DNA of 39,055 nucleotides from NCBI RefSeq assembly GCF_900143625.1, contig NZ_FRFF01000192.1, positions 1 to 39,055 of the forward strand, in the 5' to 3' direction. A model generated the notes under the pieces. It did not search any database, was not told the origin of the DNA, and saw only the letters and a list, made by a program, of their open reading frames with translations. Of this stretch, positions 7,309-15,501 are shown piece after piece. Source of the DNA: Nocardiopsis sp. JB363 (lineage in GTDB: Bacteria; Actinomycetota; Actinomycetes; Streptosporangiales; Streptosporangiaceae). Positions within the stretch are counted from its first letter, which is position 1; each line of letters starts with the position of its first letter. Position numbers and translations under genes: made by a program.

Positions 7309-7734
7309 TCAGGCGGTCTTCGCGGTCAGGTTGACCTCGATGTTGCCGCGGGTGGCGCGCGAGTAGGGGCACACCTGGTGGGCGTCCTCGACCAGCTTGT
7401 CGGCGTCCGCCTGCGACAGGTTCGGCAGGTTCACGACCAGGTCGACCACCAGGTCCAGGCCCTCGTCCTTGCCCAGGGTGACCTGGGAGTCGATGCTGGA
7501 GCCGGACACGTCGGCCTTGGTCTGACCGGCGACCTTCTTCAGGGCGCCGTGGAAGCAGGCCGCGTAGCCGACGGCGAAGAGCTGCTCGGGGTTGGTGCCC
7601 GGGCCGTCGTCGCCGCCCACGCCCTTGGGCACCGACAGGTCCACCGACAGGCGGCCGTCGTCGGTCTTGCCCGATCCCTTGCGGCCCTCGCCGGTGACGG
7701 TGGCGCTGGCGGTGTACATCTTCTGGAAAGCCAT
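7309..7734 (-). CDS. ohr: Organic hydroperoxide resistance protein, Ohr/OsmC family
   Basis: A 141-residue thiol peroxidase that reduces organic hydroperoxides. Both catalytic cysteines are present: C60 in AACFHGAL and C122 in VCPYSRATRGNIEV. These contexts are diagnostic of the Ohr subfamily rather than OsmC. Length is normal for the family. The ATG at 7734 has AGGAAGGGA upstream. It is the second gene behind ohrR, 14 nt after the ohrR stop, and should rise when OhrR is oxidised. Confidence 0.95.
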   Translation of the reverse strand: MAFQKMYTASATVTGEGRKGSGKTDDGRLSVDLSVPKGVGGDDGPGTNPEQLFAVGYAACFHGALKKVAGQTKADVSGSSIDSQVTLGKDEGLDLVVDLVVNLPNLSQADADKLVEDAHQVCPYSRATRGNIEVNLTAKTA

Positions 7735-7748
7735 GACTTGTCCCTTCC

Positions 7749-8246
7749 TCAGGGGTCGAGCCGCGCGCCCGGCCCCGTTCGCGGTGTGGTTCGGTCCTCC
7801 GCCTGAGCGGTCACCGAACGGGTGACATGGTCGAGCAGCGCACGCAGGTCCTCGACCTTGCCCTCGGGCAGGTCGGTGGCGCACAGGACACGGTGGGGAA
7901 TCCCCTCGGCACTCTCTCGCAGGCGCTCACCCTCGTCGGTGAGACCGACGTGGACGATGCGCTCGTCCTCGGGTCCGCGTCTGCGGGTGAGCAGTCCCGC
8001 CCCCTCCATCCGACGCAACAGGGGCGAGAGCGTCCCGGTGTCCAGGCTCAGCGCCAGTCCCAGTTCCTTGACCGGCAACGTCCCCCGTTCCCACAGCACC
8101 AGTATCACCAGGTACTGCGGGTAGGTCAGTTCCAGGTCGGTCAGGATCTCCCGGTAGAGCCCGGTCAGGGCCCGGGACGCGGTGTAGAGGGCGAAGCACA
8201 GCTGGTTGTCCAGAGCGAGGGGATCCCCCTCGTCGGTACCACCCAT
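7749..8246 (-). CDS. ohrR: OhrR, MarR-family organic peroxide sensor
   Basis: A 165-residue MarR-type repressor with the winged-helix stretch LPVKELGLALSLDTGTLSPLLRRMEGAGLLTRRRGPEDERIVHVGLT. The peroxide-sensing cysteine C17 sits in DNQLCFALY, the invariant OhrR context. A second cysteine, C122 (HRVLCATDLP), lies where 2-Cys OhrR proteins (Xanthomonas type) have their resolving cysteine, so oxidation probably yields a disulfide. The ATG at 8246 has GGGAGGGG just upstream. It is co-oriented with ohr and has a perfect palindrome in its promoter. Confidence 0.93.
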   Translation of the reverse strand: MGGTDEGDPLALDNQLCFALYTASRALTGLYREILTDLELTYPQYLVILVLWERGTLPVKELGLALSLDTGTLSPLLRRMEGAGLLTRRRGPEDERIVHVGLTDEGERLRESAEGIPHRVLCATDLPEGKVEDLRALLDHVTRSVTAQAEDRTTPRTGPGARLDP

Positions 8247-8286
8247 GTCCCCTCCCCGCGGTGCGCGTCTCGTCGTTCATGTGTCA

Positions 8287-8314
8287 CGCTAACAGAAAAT
8301 CGGTTGTGCACAAC
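8287..8314 (-). promoter_or_regulatory. ohrR promoter with GTTGTGCACAAC palindrome
   Basis: A perfect 12-bp palindrome (8303-8314) overlaps the minus-strand -35 (TTGTGC), with TAGCGT as -10 after 16 nt. It is the best candidate OhrR binding site in this gap and would give autorepression of the ohrR-ohr operon. Confidence 0.6.
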
Positions 8315-8369
8315 ACTATTGGGCACGACTATTTTGGTCCGTGTCGTGCCGGGCGAACACGAGCGGCCC

Positions 8370-8405
8370 GGTGGGGCCCGCACCCGTCAGGGCACGGGCC
8401 CCACC
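8370..8405 (-). terminator. Hairpin terminator after the ALDH7 gene
   Basis: The perfect 11-bp stem GGTGGGGCCCG/CGGGCCCCACC has a 14-nt loop and starts 8 nt beyond the stop of the minus-strand aldehyde dehydrogenase gene. Confidence 0.7.
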
Positions 8406-8412
8406 GATCACC

Positions 8413-9960
8413 TCACAGGAACTCCACGCCCTGGGCCAAGGGCAGCTCACCGCCGTAGTTGACGGTGTTGGTGGCCCGCCTCATGTAGGCCTTCCACGAG
8501 TCCGAACCCGACTCGCGGCCCCCACCGGTGTCCTTCTCCCCACCGAACGCCCCACCGATCTCGGCCCCCGAGGTACCGATGTTGACGTTGACGATCCCGC
8601 AGTCGGCCCCGGCCGCCGACAGGAAACGCTCGGCCTCGGCCTGGTCCTGCGTGAAGATCGCCGAGGACAGCCCCTGCGGCACCCCGTTGTGCAACTCCAC
8701 CGCCTCCTCGAAGGTGCGGTAGGACATCACGTACAGGATCGGCGCGAAGGTCTCCTCACGCACCACCTCGGTCTGGGCGGGCATGCGCACCACGGCCGGC
8801 TCCACGTAGAAGGCGTCGCCGGCCTCCTCCTCCAGCCGGCGACCACCGCCCACCAGCACCTGCCCGCCATCGCCCTGGGCCCGCTCCAGCGCCGAGACCA
8901 TCGATTTGTGGCCGCGCTCGCCCACCAACGGACCCACCAGCGTCGACTCCTGATACGGGTCGCCGATGCGATCGCGCAGCTGGGTATAGGCGTCCACCAC
9001 CCGCTCGCACACCGCGTCGACCACGTCCTCGTGCACGATCAACCGGCGCAACGTCGTGCACCGCTGACCGGCCGTGCCCGCGGCCGAGAACACACTCCCG
9101 CGCACCACCAGGTCCAGGTCGGCCGAGGGCCCCACCACCGCGGCGTTGTTACCGCCCAGCTCCAACAGGTAACGACCCATCCGAGCCGCCACCTTCGGCG
9201 CCACCATACGACCCATCGCCGTGGACCCGGTCGCCGACACCAACGCCACCCGGGCGTCCTCCACCAGCACCGCGCCGACCTCGGCGCCGCCCAACACCAC
9301 CCGGTGCACCTGCTCCGGGGCGCCCACGTCCGCGGCCGCGCGCATCAACAACCCGTGGCAGGCCAGTCCCGTCAACGAGGTCGCCTCCGAGGGCTTCCAC
9401 ACCACCGTGTCGCCGCACACCAAGGCCACACAGGTGTTCCACGACCACACCGCCACCGGGAAGTTGAACGCCGTGATCACCCCCACCACCCCCAAGGGGT
9501 GCCAGGTCTCCATCAACCGGTGCCCGGGCCGCTCCGAGGGCATGGTCCGCCCGTACAGCTGGCGCGACAACCCCACCGCGAAGTCGCAGATGTCGATCAT
9601 CTCCTGCACCTCGCCCAGCGCCTCGGAGCGGATCTTGCCCGCCTCGATGGTCACCAGCTCGGCCAGGTCCCCCTTGTGTTCACGCAGCAGCTCACCCAGG
9701 CGGTGCACCAACTTGCCGCGCTCGGGCGCGGGGGTGTCACGCCAGGTGGCGGCGAAGGTTTCGGCGGCCTCGGTCACGGCCCGTTCGGCGCTGTCGGGGG
9801 TATCGAACTCCACGTCGAACAGGTCCTGCCCGGTGATCGGTGTGCGGGCACGCCCGCTCGCCCCGACCGGCTCGGGCAGATGGGTCACACCGCACCGTTC
9901 CAAAGCGGCCCGCGCACGATCGGCGAGAACCTGCGTGTCGGGTAGAGAACCGTTGGTCAT
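8413..9960 (-). CDS. ALDH7-family aldehyde dehydrogenase (piperideine-6-carboxylate/aminoadipate semialdehyde type)
   Basis: A 515-residue NAD(P)-dependent aldehyde dehydrogenase with all catalytic elements: N166 (TAFNFP), E267 (LLELGGNN) and the nucleophile C301 (TAGQRCTT). The C-terminal segment GGAFGGEKDTGGGRESGSDSWKAYMRRATNTVNYG is characteristic of ALDH7/antiquitin and bacterial L-piperideine-6-carboxylate dehydrogenases, which act in lysine catabolism by oxidising aminoadipate semialdehyde. No lysine 6-aminotransferase gene lies beside it, so the substrate rests on family signature alone. The ATG at 9960 has GGAGAG about 10 nt upstream. Confidence 0.88.
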   Translation of the reverse strand: MTNGSLPDTQVLADRARAALERCGVTHLPEPVGASGRARTPITGQDLFDVEFDTPDSAERAVTEAAETFAATWRDTPAPERGKLVHRLGELLREHKGDLAELVTIEAGKIRSEALGEVQEMIDICDFAVGLSRQLYGRTMPSERPGHRLMETWHPLGVVGVITAFNFPVAVWSWNTCVALVCGDTVVWKPSEATSLTGLACHGLLMRAAADVGAPEQVHRVVLGGAEVGAVLVEDARVALVSATGSTAMGRMVAPKVAARMGRYLLELGGNNAAVVGPSADLDLVVRGSVFSAAGTAGQRCTTLRRLIVHEDVVDAVCERVVDAYTQLRDRIGDPYQESTLVGPLVGERGHKSMVSALERAQGDGGQVLVGGGRRLEEEAGDAFYVEPAVVRMPAQTEVVREETFAPILYVMSYRTFEEAVELHNGVPQGLSSAIFTQDQAEAERFLSAAGADCGIVNVNIGTSGAEIGGAFGGEKDTGGGRESGSDSWKAYMRRATNTVNYGGELPLAQGVEFL

Positions 9961-10136
9961 CAGAGTTGCTCTCTCCGTTGAGAGGGACGAAGGACACCTC
10001 ACACCTTGCCAACTCCGAGCCGCACAAACCAGACCCATCGTCACTCTCGCACCGCCCCACGGGCGTTCACGGCTTTTTCGTCACCGGCGAACGTTAGACT
10101 CGGCGGCCCCGTCCCCAACGAAGACAGACCACCCCC

Positions 10137-11207
10137 GTGCACCACGCCACCACCCTCGAAGAGGACCGCGCCCGCCTGCCCTTCCCCAGAAGGTCACTGG
10201 CCCGGTCCGGCTTCGACGCCGCCGATCCTCTCTTCAACGCCGACCTGCGCGACGCCGCCACCTACGAACAGGCCCGGGAGGTGGTCACCTCCCATGCCTC
10301 CCGCCTGTGGACCGAGGCCACCCGCACCCCCACCAGCGGCCCCGTGGACGACCGGCCCCTGTACTGGGCCAGGCTCACCCTCTCGGCCCGTCTGCGTTCC
10401 TGGAACCCCTCCTTCGACCTGGACCCGCGGGACCACGCCGAACTCCTACGCCTGTGGGAACGCACCTCCCGCGGCATCACCGACCTGGAGTTCCCACCGG
10501 GCGACCGGTGGGTGCGCGTGGTCGTGACCGGCTTCGACCCCTTCCAGCTGGACGATGACCTGGAGTGCTCCAACCCCTCCGGCGCCGCCGCCCTGGACCT
10601 GCACGGCTGGACCTTCCCCGTGGGCGAGCGCACCGCGGTGGTGCGCTCCGCGCTCTTCCCCGTGCGCTGGGACGACTTCGCCCACGGTCTGGTGGAGGAC
10701 GCGCTGGCTACCCGGCACGGGGTCGTCGACGCCGTGCTGACCCTCAGCCGTGGTCGTCCCGAGCGTTTCGACCTGGAGGTGTTCAACGGCGCCTGGCGCG
10801 GCGGCGGCCTGGACAACGTCGGGGTGGGCCGCACCGGGCCGGTCCCCTTGCCGGAGGGGCCGGGGCCGCAGTGGACGCGTTCGTCCCTGCCGGTGGAGCG
10901 CATGGTGGGCGCCGCTCCGGGCCCCTTCACCGCGGTGGCCAACACCGAGGTCACCGAGGTGGCGGCCGATGAGGACGAAGCGGTGGTGCGCCCGCTGGGC
11001 CCCAGCGAGGGTTCGCGGGCCCGATCCGGCGGCGGCGGAGACTACCTGTCCAACGAGATCGCCTACCGCAACACCGTGTTGCGCGACCGGACCGGCGCCG
11101 GGGCGCGTTCGGGCCACGTGCACCTGCCCCGGACCGCGCGCCCGGACGAGCACGCGCCGACATTGGAGCAGTTGCGCCACCTGGTGGCCGCGGCCGTGAC
11201 GGAGTAG
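10137..11207 (+). CDS. C15 (pyroglutamyl-peptidase I)-like protein, catalytic Cys apparently replaced by Ser
   Basis: A 356-residue cytosolic protein; family members are about 200-215. Residues 1-120 are an unrecognised extension. The C15-like fold follows: VVVTGFDPFQLDDDLECSNPS (128-148), SRGRPERFDLEVFN (204-217) with E214 as the likely catalytic glutamate, and GGGGDYLSNEIAYRN (298-312). In the usual family pattern the nucleophile is Cys in Y-[LV]-C-[ND]; here that position is S305. A candidate His is H327 or H329 (SGHVHLP). It could be an inactive homologue or a serine enzyme. The GTG start at 10137 has no clear Shine-Dalgarno, so the N-terminus is uncertain. Confidence 0.7.
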   Translation: MHHATTLEEDRARLPFPRRSLARSGFDAADPLFNADLRDAATYEQAREVVTSHASRLWTEATRTPTSGPVDDRPLYWARLTLSARLRSWNPSFDLDPRDHAELLRLWERTSRGITDLEFPPGDRWVRVVVTGFDPFQLDDDLECSNPSGAAALDLHGWTFPVGERTAVVRSALFPVRWDDFAHGLVEDALATRHGVVDAVLTLSRGRPERFDLEVFNGAWRGGGLDNVGVGRTGPVPLPEGPGPQWTRSSLPVERMVGAAPGPFTAVANTEVTEVAADEDEAVVRPLGPSEGSRARSGGGGDYLSNEIAYRNTVLRDRTGAGARSGHVHLPRTARPDEHAPTLEQLRHLVAAAVTE

Positions 11208-11218
11208 GTCCTTCGCTC

Positions 11219-11254
11219 GGTGGCTCGACACGCCCGGACGCGTGCCGGGCCACC
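11219..11254 (+). terminator. Candidate terminator after the C15-like gene
   Basis: A two-part stem, GGTGG with CCACC and CCCGG with CCGGG, is separated by an asymmetric bulge and starts 11 nt after the stop codon. There is no T-run, so this is a moderate call. Confidence 0.4.
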
Positions 11255-11345
11255 GAAGTTCTCTTTCCACCCAACATGGGGCGATTTATTACTCTTTGAA
11301 ACATAAAGGTCGCCCTGCGTCCCACTTTCGGACCCTCGCCTTCGA

Positions 11346-11351
11346 TATGGT
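11346..11351 (+). promoter_or_regulatory. -10 element of the lipoprotein deacetylase gene
   Basis: TATGGT ends 6 nt before the GTG at 11358, again placing the transcription start at the start codon. No convincing -35 at standard spacing was found. The preceding 80 nt are AT-richer than the genes around them. Confidence 0.4.
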
Positions 11352-11357
11352 CCCCCC

Positions 11358-13031
11358 GTGGTTGACACCTCACTGCGACGAAAAGTCACCGTCTGTAGCG
11401 CCCTGGGGCTGCTTCTGCTCCCCGGTTGCCAGGCGGCGGACACAGCCGAGCCCTACGCCGAAGCCATCGGATTCATCTCCGCCGACCTACCGGAGCTGCA
11501 CACACGCACCGTGTCCGTGGAAACGGACGACAGCACGGTGGGCTACCGCTATCCGGTACTGGGTGAGTCGCACCCGCTTTCGATCCAGGTGCGCACCGCC
11601 ATGGCCGAACGTCAGACCGCCTTCCTGGAGGAGGCACCCGAGGGCCGCAACCCTGAACTCCGCCAGGACACCGAACTGCTGGCCGCTTCCGCCGACGTCA
11701 TCGGGCTACGCCTCAACGTCGTCGATTCCACCGCGCAGGGCCCCGAGTCCTCCACGCTCTGGTACGACGCCGAAGGCGGGCTGACGCTGGCCTGGACCTC
11801 CCTGTTCCGCGACGAACAGGCCCTGGTCCAGGCCCACGTGGACCTGGCCGACGTCCTACGCGAGGAGTACGAGCTGACCACAGAGGAACTGCCCGCCCCA
11901 CTCGGCGAGGTCACCGCCTACGCCGAGGCGCTGGCACAGGAACAGCAGACCCAGGAGACCGAGGACCAAGAGGGCGAGGGCCGCGACACCAAGGAGCAGT
12001 CGGCCCCGACCGGCTCCTCCGACGGTCCCGACGCCGCCGAGGACAACGCCTCCGACTCCGACCGTTCCGACAAGGACGACGAGGGCGACGAAGGCGACGA
12101 GGACGAACGTGCGGCCCTTCCTCCGGGGGAGGCCGACCTCACCGACCCGGAACAGTCCCAAGAGGTGGCCCACGCCTGGGCCGACTCGCCACTGGCCGAC
12201 CTGGCCTTCAGCACCGCCGGTGGTCTGGCCGTACGCATGGACCCCGACCAGGTGCCCGGGGCCAAAGGAGACGACGAGCTCCTGGTGCCCATCGAAGCCG
12301 AGGCGGCCGAGGAGAACCTGTCCGAACTCGGCTATCAGGCCCGCGACGCGGCCGTCCACGGCAACGCCTCACCCGAGAGCCTGGATCTGGGGCCCGAGGC
12401 CGGCACCGAAGGCACCACCCTGGACTGCGCCCAGGCCAAGTGTGTGGCCCTGACCTTCGACGACGGCCCCGGCGAACACACCGAGGCCCTGTTGGACAGC
12501 CTGGACGACTACCAGGCCAAGGCCACCTTCTACGTCCTGGGCTCGCTGGTGGGCGAGTTCCCCGACGTGGTCGAGCGCACCGCCGCCGAAGGACACGAGG
12601 TCGCCAACCACACCTGGAAGCACGACGACCTGGCCACCATGTCCGACGAGGCCATCCGAAAGGACCTGCAGCGCACCGACGACGCCATCGAGGAGGTCAC
12701 CGGCCAGGCCCCGGTGACCATGCGCCCGCCCTACGGATCGCTCAACGCCACCGTGCGCAGCGCCACCGCCCACCCGCTCATCCTGTGGGACGTGGACACC
12801 ATGGACTGGCAGAGCCGCGACACCAAGGCCGTCTCCAAGCACGCCCTGAAGGGGACTCAGGCGGGCAGTGTGGTGCTCTTCCACGACATCCACAAGTCCA
12901 GTGTGGACGCCATCCCGGACGTGCTGGCGGGCCTGCACAAGGAGGGCTACCACTTCGTGACGGTCAAGGACCTGTTCGGGTTGGACGGTATGGAGGCCGG
13001 CGAGGTCGTCACCGACGCTCGACTGAATTGA
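11358..13031 (+). CDS. Lipoprotein polysaccharide deacetylase (RsiV-like domain plus NodB domain)
   Basis: A 557-residue exported enzyme. Residues 1-24 form a lipoprotein signal with lipobox LPGC (C24; Pro at -2 is unusual). Residues 35-180 resemble the RsiV/DUF4163-type domain found N-terminal to NodB in Bacillus PdaC. A 60-residue linker rich in Asp, Glu and Ser follows (about 195-255). The NodB domain covers 355-540: TFDDGP (366-371), metal ligands H418 and H422 (ANHTWKHDD), RPPYGS (456-461), WDVDTMDW and LFHDIH (507-512). All catalytic motifs are intact, so it should deacetylate N-acetyl groups of peptidoglycan or a surface glycan outside the membrane. Confidence 0.9.
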   Translation: MVDTSLRRKVTVCSALGLLLLPGCQAADTAEPYAEAIGFISADLPELHTRTVSVETDDSTVGYRYPVLGESHPLSIQVRTAMAERQTAFLEEAPEGRNPELRQDTELLAASADVIGLRLNVVDSTAQGPESSTLWYDAEGGLTLAWTSLFRDEQALVQAHVDLADVLREEYELTTEELPAPLGEVTAYAEALAQEQQTQETEDQEGEGRDTKEQSAPTGSSDGPDAAEDNASDSDRSDKDDEGDEGDEDERAALPPGEADLTDPEQSQEVAHAWADSPLADLAFSTAGGLAVRMDPDQVPGAKGDDELLVPIEAEAAEENLSELGYQARDAAVHGNASPESLDLGPEAGTEGTTLDCAQAKCVALTFDDGPGEHTEALLDSLDDYQAKATFYVLGSLVGEFPDVVERTAAEGHEVANHTWKHDDLATMSDEAIRKDLQRTDDAIEEVTGQAPVTMRPPYGSLNATVRSATAHPLILWDVDTMDWQSRDTKAVSKHALKGTQAGSVVLFHDIHKSSVDAIPDVLAGLHKEGYHFVTVKDLFGLDGMEAGEVVTDARLN

Positions 13032-13045
13032 TCGGGGGTCGAAGG

Positions 13046-13078
13046 GGGCCGGAGCGTGGACCACGCCCCGGCCCTTTT
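13046..13078 (+). terminator. Rho-independent terminator after the first deacetylase
   Basis: A 12-bp stem with one mismatch (13046-13058 with 13062-13074) is followed directly by TTTT. It is one of the clearest intrinsic terminators in the window. Confidence 0.8.
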
Positions 13079-13191
13079 CGTGTGCCGGGCCGGTCCTGGC
13101 ATCCCCGTGTGCGCGGGCGAACCCGGATGCCGTTCCCGCCGGCGGGGCAGGGAGTCCTTGCTCACTCCAAGGCCCTGAACTGGCCTTACCT

Positions 13192-13220
13192 TTGCCCCCA
13201 CGCGAAACTTCGCATACATT
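13192..13220 (+). promoter_or_regulatory. Leaderless promoter of the second deacetylase
   Basis: TTGCCC (13192-13197) and TACATT (13215-13220) are exactly 17 nt apart. The GTG at 13228 is 7 nt after the -10 and has no Shine-Dalgarno sequence, indicating leaderless transcription and a unit separate from the upstream deacetylase. Confidence 0.65.
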
Positions 13221-13227
13221 TCGGCGC

Positions 13228-13950
13228 GTGAACGTTACCTCTTTGATGCATAGGGCCGCCGTTGGCGGGGTACTGGCCACTACCGGGCTTCTGTCCCTGA
13301 CCACCCTCCCCGCGGCCGCCGAGACCGAACGCACCACGCCCGACTGCGACAACGTCAAGTGCGTGGCCCTGACCTTCGACGACGGCCCCGGCCGGTACAC
13401 CGACGAACTCCTCGACATCCTCGACGAGAACGACGCCAAGGCCACCTTCTACCTCTTGGGCTCCAAACTCGACTCCTACACCGAAGAGGTCGAGCGCATG
13501 GTCGATGAGGACCACGAGGTCGGCAACCACACCTGGGACCACGCCGACCTGGCCGACCTCTCGGCCGGCGAGATCAAGGAAGACCTCGACCGCACCGACA
13601 AGGCCATCAAGGACGTCACCGGCCAGATGCCCACCACCATGCGGCCGCCCTACGGCTCCCTCAGCGACACCGCCCGCGAGACCATCGACAAGCCCATGCT
13701 GCTGTGGGACGTCGACACCCTCGACTGGCAGCACCGTGACCCCGAGACCACCGTGGACATCGCCGCCGAGGAGACCGACGAGGGCAGCGTCCTGCTCTTC
13801 CACGACATCCACGAGACCACCGTCGACGCCATCCCCGACGTGCTGGACACCCTCTCCGAGGACGGCTACGAGTTCGTGACCGTCGACGAGATGATGGGTT
13901 CCGAGGTCGAGTCCGGATCCGCCTACTCCGACGCCCGCTCCCTGGACTGA
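13228..13950 (+). CDS. Secreted polysaccharide deacetylase (NodB domain only)
   Basis: A 240-residue protein. Residues 1-31 are a Sec-type signal peptide (basic start, hydrophobic core GGVLATTGLLSLTTL, cleavage likely after AAA). The remainder is one complete NodB domain with TFDDGP, NHTWDHAD, RPPYGS, WDVDTLDW and LFHDIH. It is very similar to the NodB part of the preceding gene, so a tandem duplication with loss or gain of the N-terminal domain is likely. Lacking a lipobox, it is probably released, whereas its neighbour is membrane-anchored. GTG at 13228 is preferred for the signal peptide and the promoter position. Confidence 0.9.
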   Translation: MNVTSLMHRAAVGGVLATTGLLSLTTLPAAAETERTTPDCDNVKCVALTFDDGPGRYTDELLDILDENDAKATFYLLGSKLDSYTEEVERMVDEDHEVGNHTWDHADLADLSAGEIKEDLDRTDKAIKDVTGQMPTTMRPPYGSLSDTARETIDKPMLLWDVDTLDWQHRDPETTVDIAAEETDEGSVLLFHDIHETTVDAIPDVLDTLSEDGYEFVTVDEMMGSEVESGSAYSDARSLD

Positions 13951-13970
13951 TCGAGGAGAGGTAACGCACG

Positions 13971-14010
13971 GTGGCCCGAACACGCGGTTCCCCCTCGTGT
14001 TCGGACCGCA
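13971..14010. terminator. Hairpin between convergent deacetylase and ALDH3 genes
   Basis: CCGAACACG (13976-13984) pairs with CGTGTTCGG (13996-14004) over an 11-nt loop, and the stem extends after one mismatch. It probably serves both converging units. Confidence 0.6.
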
Positions 14011-14029
14011 CCCGGTCGGCGGCGCCACG

Positions 14030-15439
14030 TCAGGAGATCCGGCGGATCACCTTCTCCTTGAACTGCGAGATGGGGGCGTAGGCCATCCGCATCGTGTCCA
14101 GCGCCAAGGACTTGTCCAACACCGGCTTGACGTGCGAGAACGTGTCGATGGAGGCCTCCGCGTGGTAGGCGCCCATCCCGCTCTCACCCACACCGCCGAA
14201 GGGCAGGTCCGGCACGGCCAGGTGGGCGATCGGCAACCCGAAGCCCACCCCGCCCGAGGACGTCTCGGTGATCAACCGCCGCTTGGTGGCCTCCGAGTCG
14301 GTGAACCCGTACAGCGCCAACGGCTTGTCCCGTTCCTTGACGAACCGGATCGCCGCGTCCAGGTCCGGCACCGTGATCACCGGCAGGATCGGACCGAAGA
14401 TCTCCTCGGCCATCACCGGACTGTCGGGGTCCACCCCGCCCAGCACCGTGGGCTCCATGTACAACGACTCGCGCTCGCCGCGCCCACCGGCGACCACCTC
14501 ACCGCTGTCCAGCAGCGCGCTGAGCCGGTCGAAGTGCCGCTCGTTGACGATGCGCCCGTAGTCGGGGCTGGCCTGGGGATCGGACCCGAACATCTCGGTG
14601 ATCGCCGCCGCCAACTCACGCTGTAGCCCCTGCGCGGTGTCCCCGATGGCCAACACGTAGTCCGGGGCCACACAGGTCTGCCCGGCGTTGGTGAACTTGC
14701 CCCACGCCAGACGCCGCGCCGTCGTGGCCAGGTCCACACCCGGCTCCACCACAGCCGGGCTCTTGCCGCCGAGCTCCAACGTCACCGGTGTCAGGTGCTT
14801 GACCGCGGCCGCCATCACGATCCGCGCCACCGCCGAGTTCCCGGTGTAGAAGATGTGGTCGAACCGCTCCTCCAGCAGAGCGGTGCTCTCGGGCACCCCG
14901 CCCTCGACCACCGCCACGGCCTCCGTGTCCAGATAGCGCGGCAGCAGATCGGTCATCACACGCGAGGTGGCCGGGGACAGCTCACTGGGCTTGAGCACCG
15001 CGGTGTTGCCCGCCGCGATCGCTCCCACCAACGGCGCCAACGCCAGGTTCACCGGGTAGTTCCACGGGCTGATGATCAGCACCGTGCCCAACGGTTCACG
15101 CACCCACCGCGCCTTGGCCGGCGCCAACGACATCGGCACCCCCACCCGTTTGGGCCGCAGCCACGACGCCAGGTGCTTCAGGGTGTGGTCGATCTCGTTG
15201 ACCACGTACCCGATCTCGGTGGTGTGCGCCTCCAGGGCCGGCTTGCCCAGATCGTCTTTCAGGGCCTTCTCCCAGGTGGGACGCTCCTCGGTGAGCATCC
15301 GACGCAACGCCCGCAGTTGGGCGCGCCGCCAGGAGATCGGTTTGGTCCGGCCGCTGTCGAAGGTGGATCGCAGACGCGCCACCACCGGCGGGATCTCGGT
15401 GGTCAACGTCAGGGGTTGGGGAGTCTCGGTGTCAGCCAT
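14030..15439 (-). CDS. ALDH3-type aldehyde dehydrogenase
   Basis: A 469-residue NAD(P)-dependent dehydrogenase. Catalytic residues are N127 (SPWNYPVN), E222 (TLELGGKSP) and C256 (NAGQTCVAPD). The short N-terminus and the late FGGVGESGMGAYHAEASIDTFSH segment place it in the class 3 group, which oxidises aliphatic, fatty or aromatic aldehydes (coniferyl type). The C-terminal segment after residue 440 may be membrane-associating. It is divergent from a TetR gene that shares a palindromic operator with it, so it is probably derepressed by an aldehyde or related ligand. Confidence 0.9.
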   Translation of the reverse strand: MADTETPQPLTLTTEIPPVVARLRSTFDSGRTKPISWRRAQLRALRRMLTEERPTWEKALKDDLGKPALEAHTTEIGYVVNEIDHTLKHLASWLRPKRVGVPMSLAPAKARWVREPLGTVLIISPWNYPVNLALAPLVGAIAAGNTAVLKPSELSPATSRVMTDLLPRYLDTEAVAVVEGGVPESTALLEERFDHIFYTGNSAVARIVMAAAVKHLTPVTLELGGKSPAVVEPGVDLATTARRLAWGKFTNAGQTCVAPDYVLAIGDTAQGLQRELAAAITEMFGSDPQASPDYGRIVNERHFDRLSALLDSGEVVAGGRGERESLYMEPTVLGGVDPDSPVMAEEIFGPILPVITVPDLDAAIRFVKERDKPLALYGFTDSEATKRRLITETSSGGVGFGLPIAHLAVPDLPFGGVGESGMGAYHAEASIDTFSHVKPVLDKSLALDTMRMAYAPISQFKEKVIRRIS

Positions 15440-15451
15440 GCCCTGGATACT

Positions 15452-15470
15452 AAACGAAAACGTTTCGTTT
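15452..15470. promoter_or_regulatory. 19-bp palindromic operator between ALDH3 and tetR
   Basis: AAACGAAAACGTTTCGTTT is an 8-3-8 perfect inverted repeat, 12 nt upstream of the ALDH3 start and 31 nt upstream of the TetR start. The size and placement fit a TetR-dimer site repressing both directions. Confidence 0.8.
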
Positions 15471-15488
15471 TCACCAGGTGTCGGCAGC

Positions 15489-15494
15489 TAGGAT
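15489..15494 (+). promoter_or_regulatory. -10 element of the tetR gene, leaderless
   Basis: TAGGAT ends 7 nt before the ATG at 15502, and no Shine-Dalgarno sequence is present. The -35 region falls inside or beside the palindrome at 15452-15470, so repressor binding would block RNA polymerase. Confidence 0.55.
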
Positions 15495-15501
15495 TCATCC
15501 C

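Noticed and set aside
8341..9945. Long plus-strand open frame opposite the ALDH7 gene
   Set aside because: Shadow of a fully conserved aldehyde dehydrogenase; no start signal and low-complexity product.
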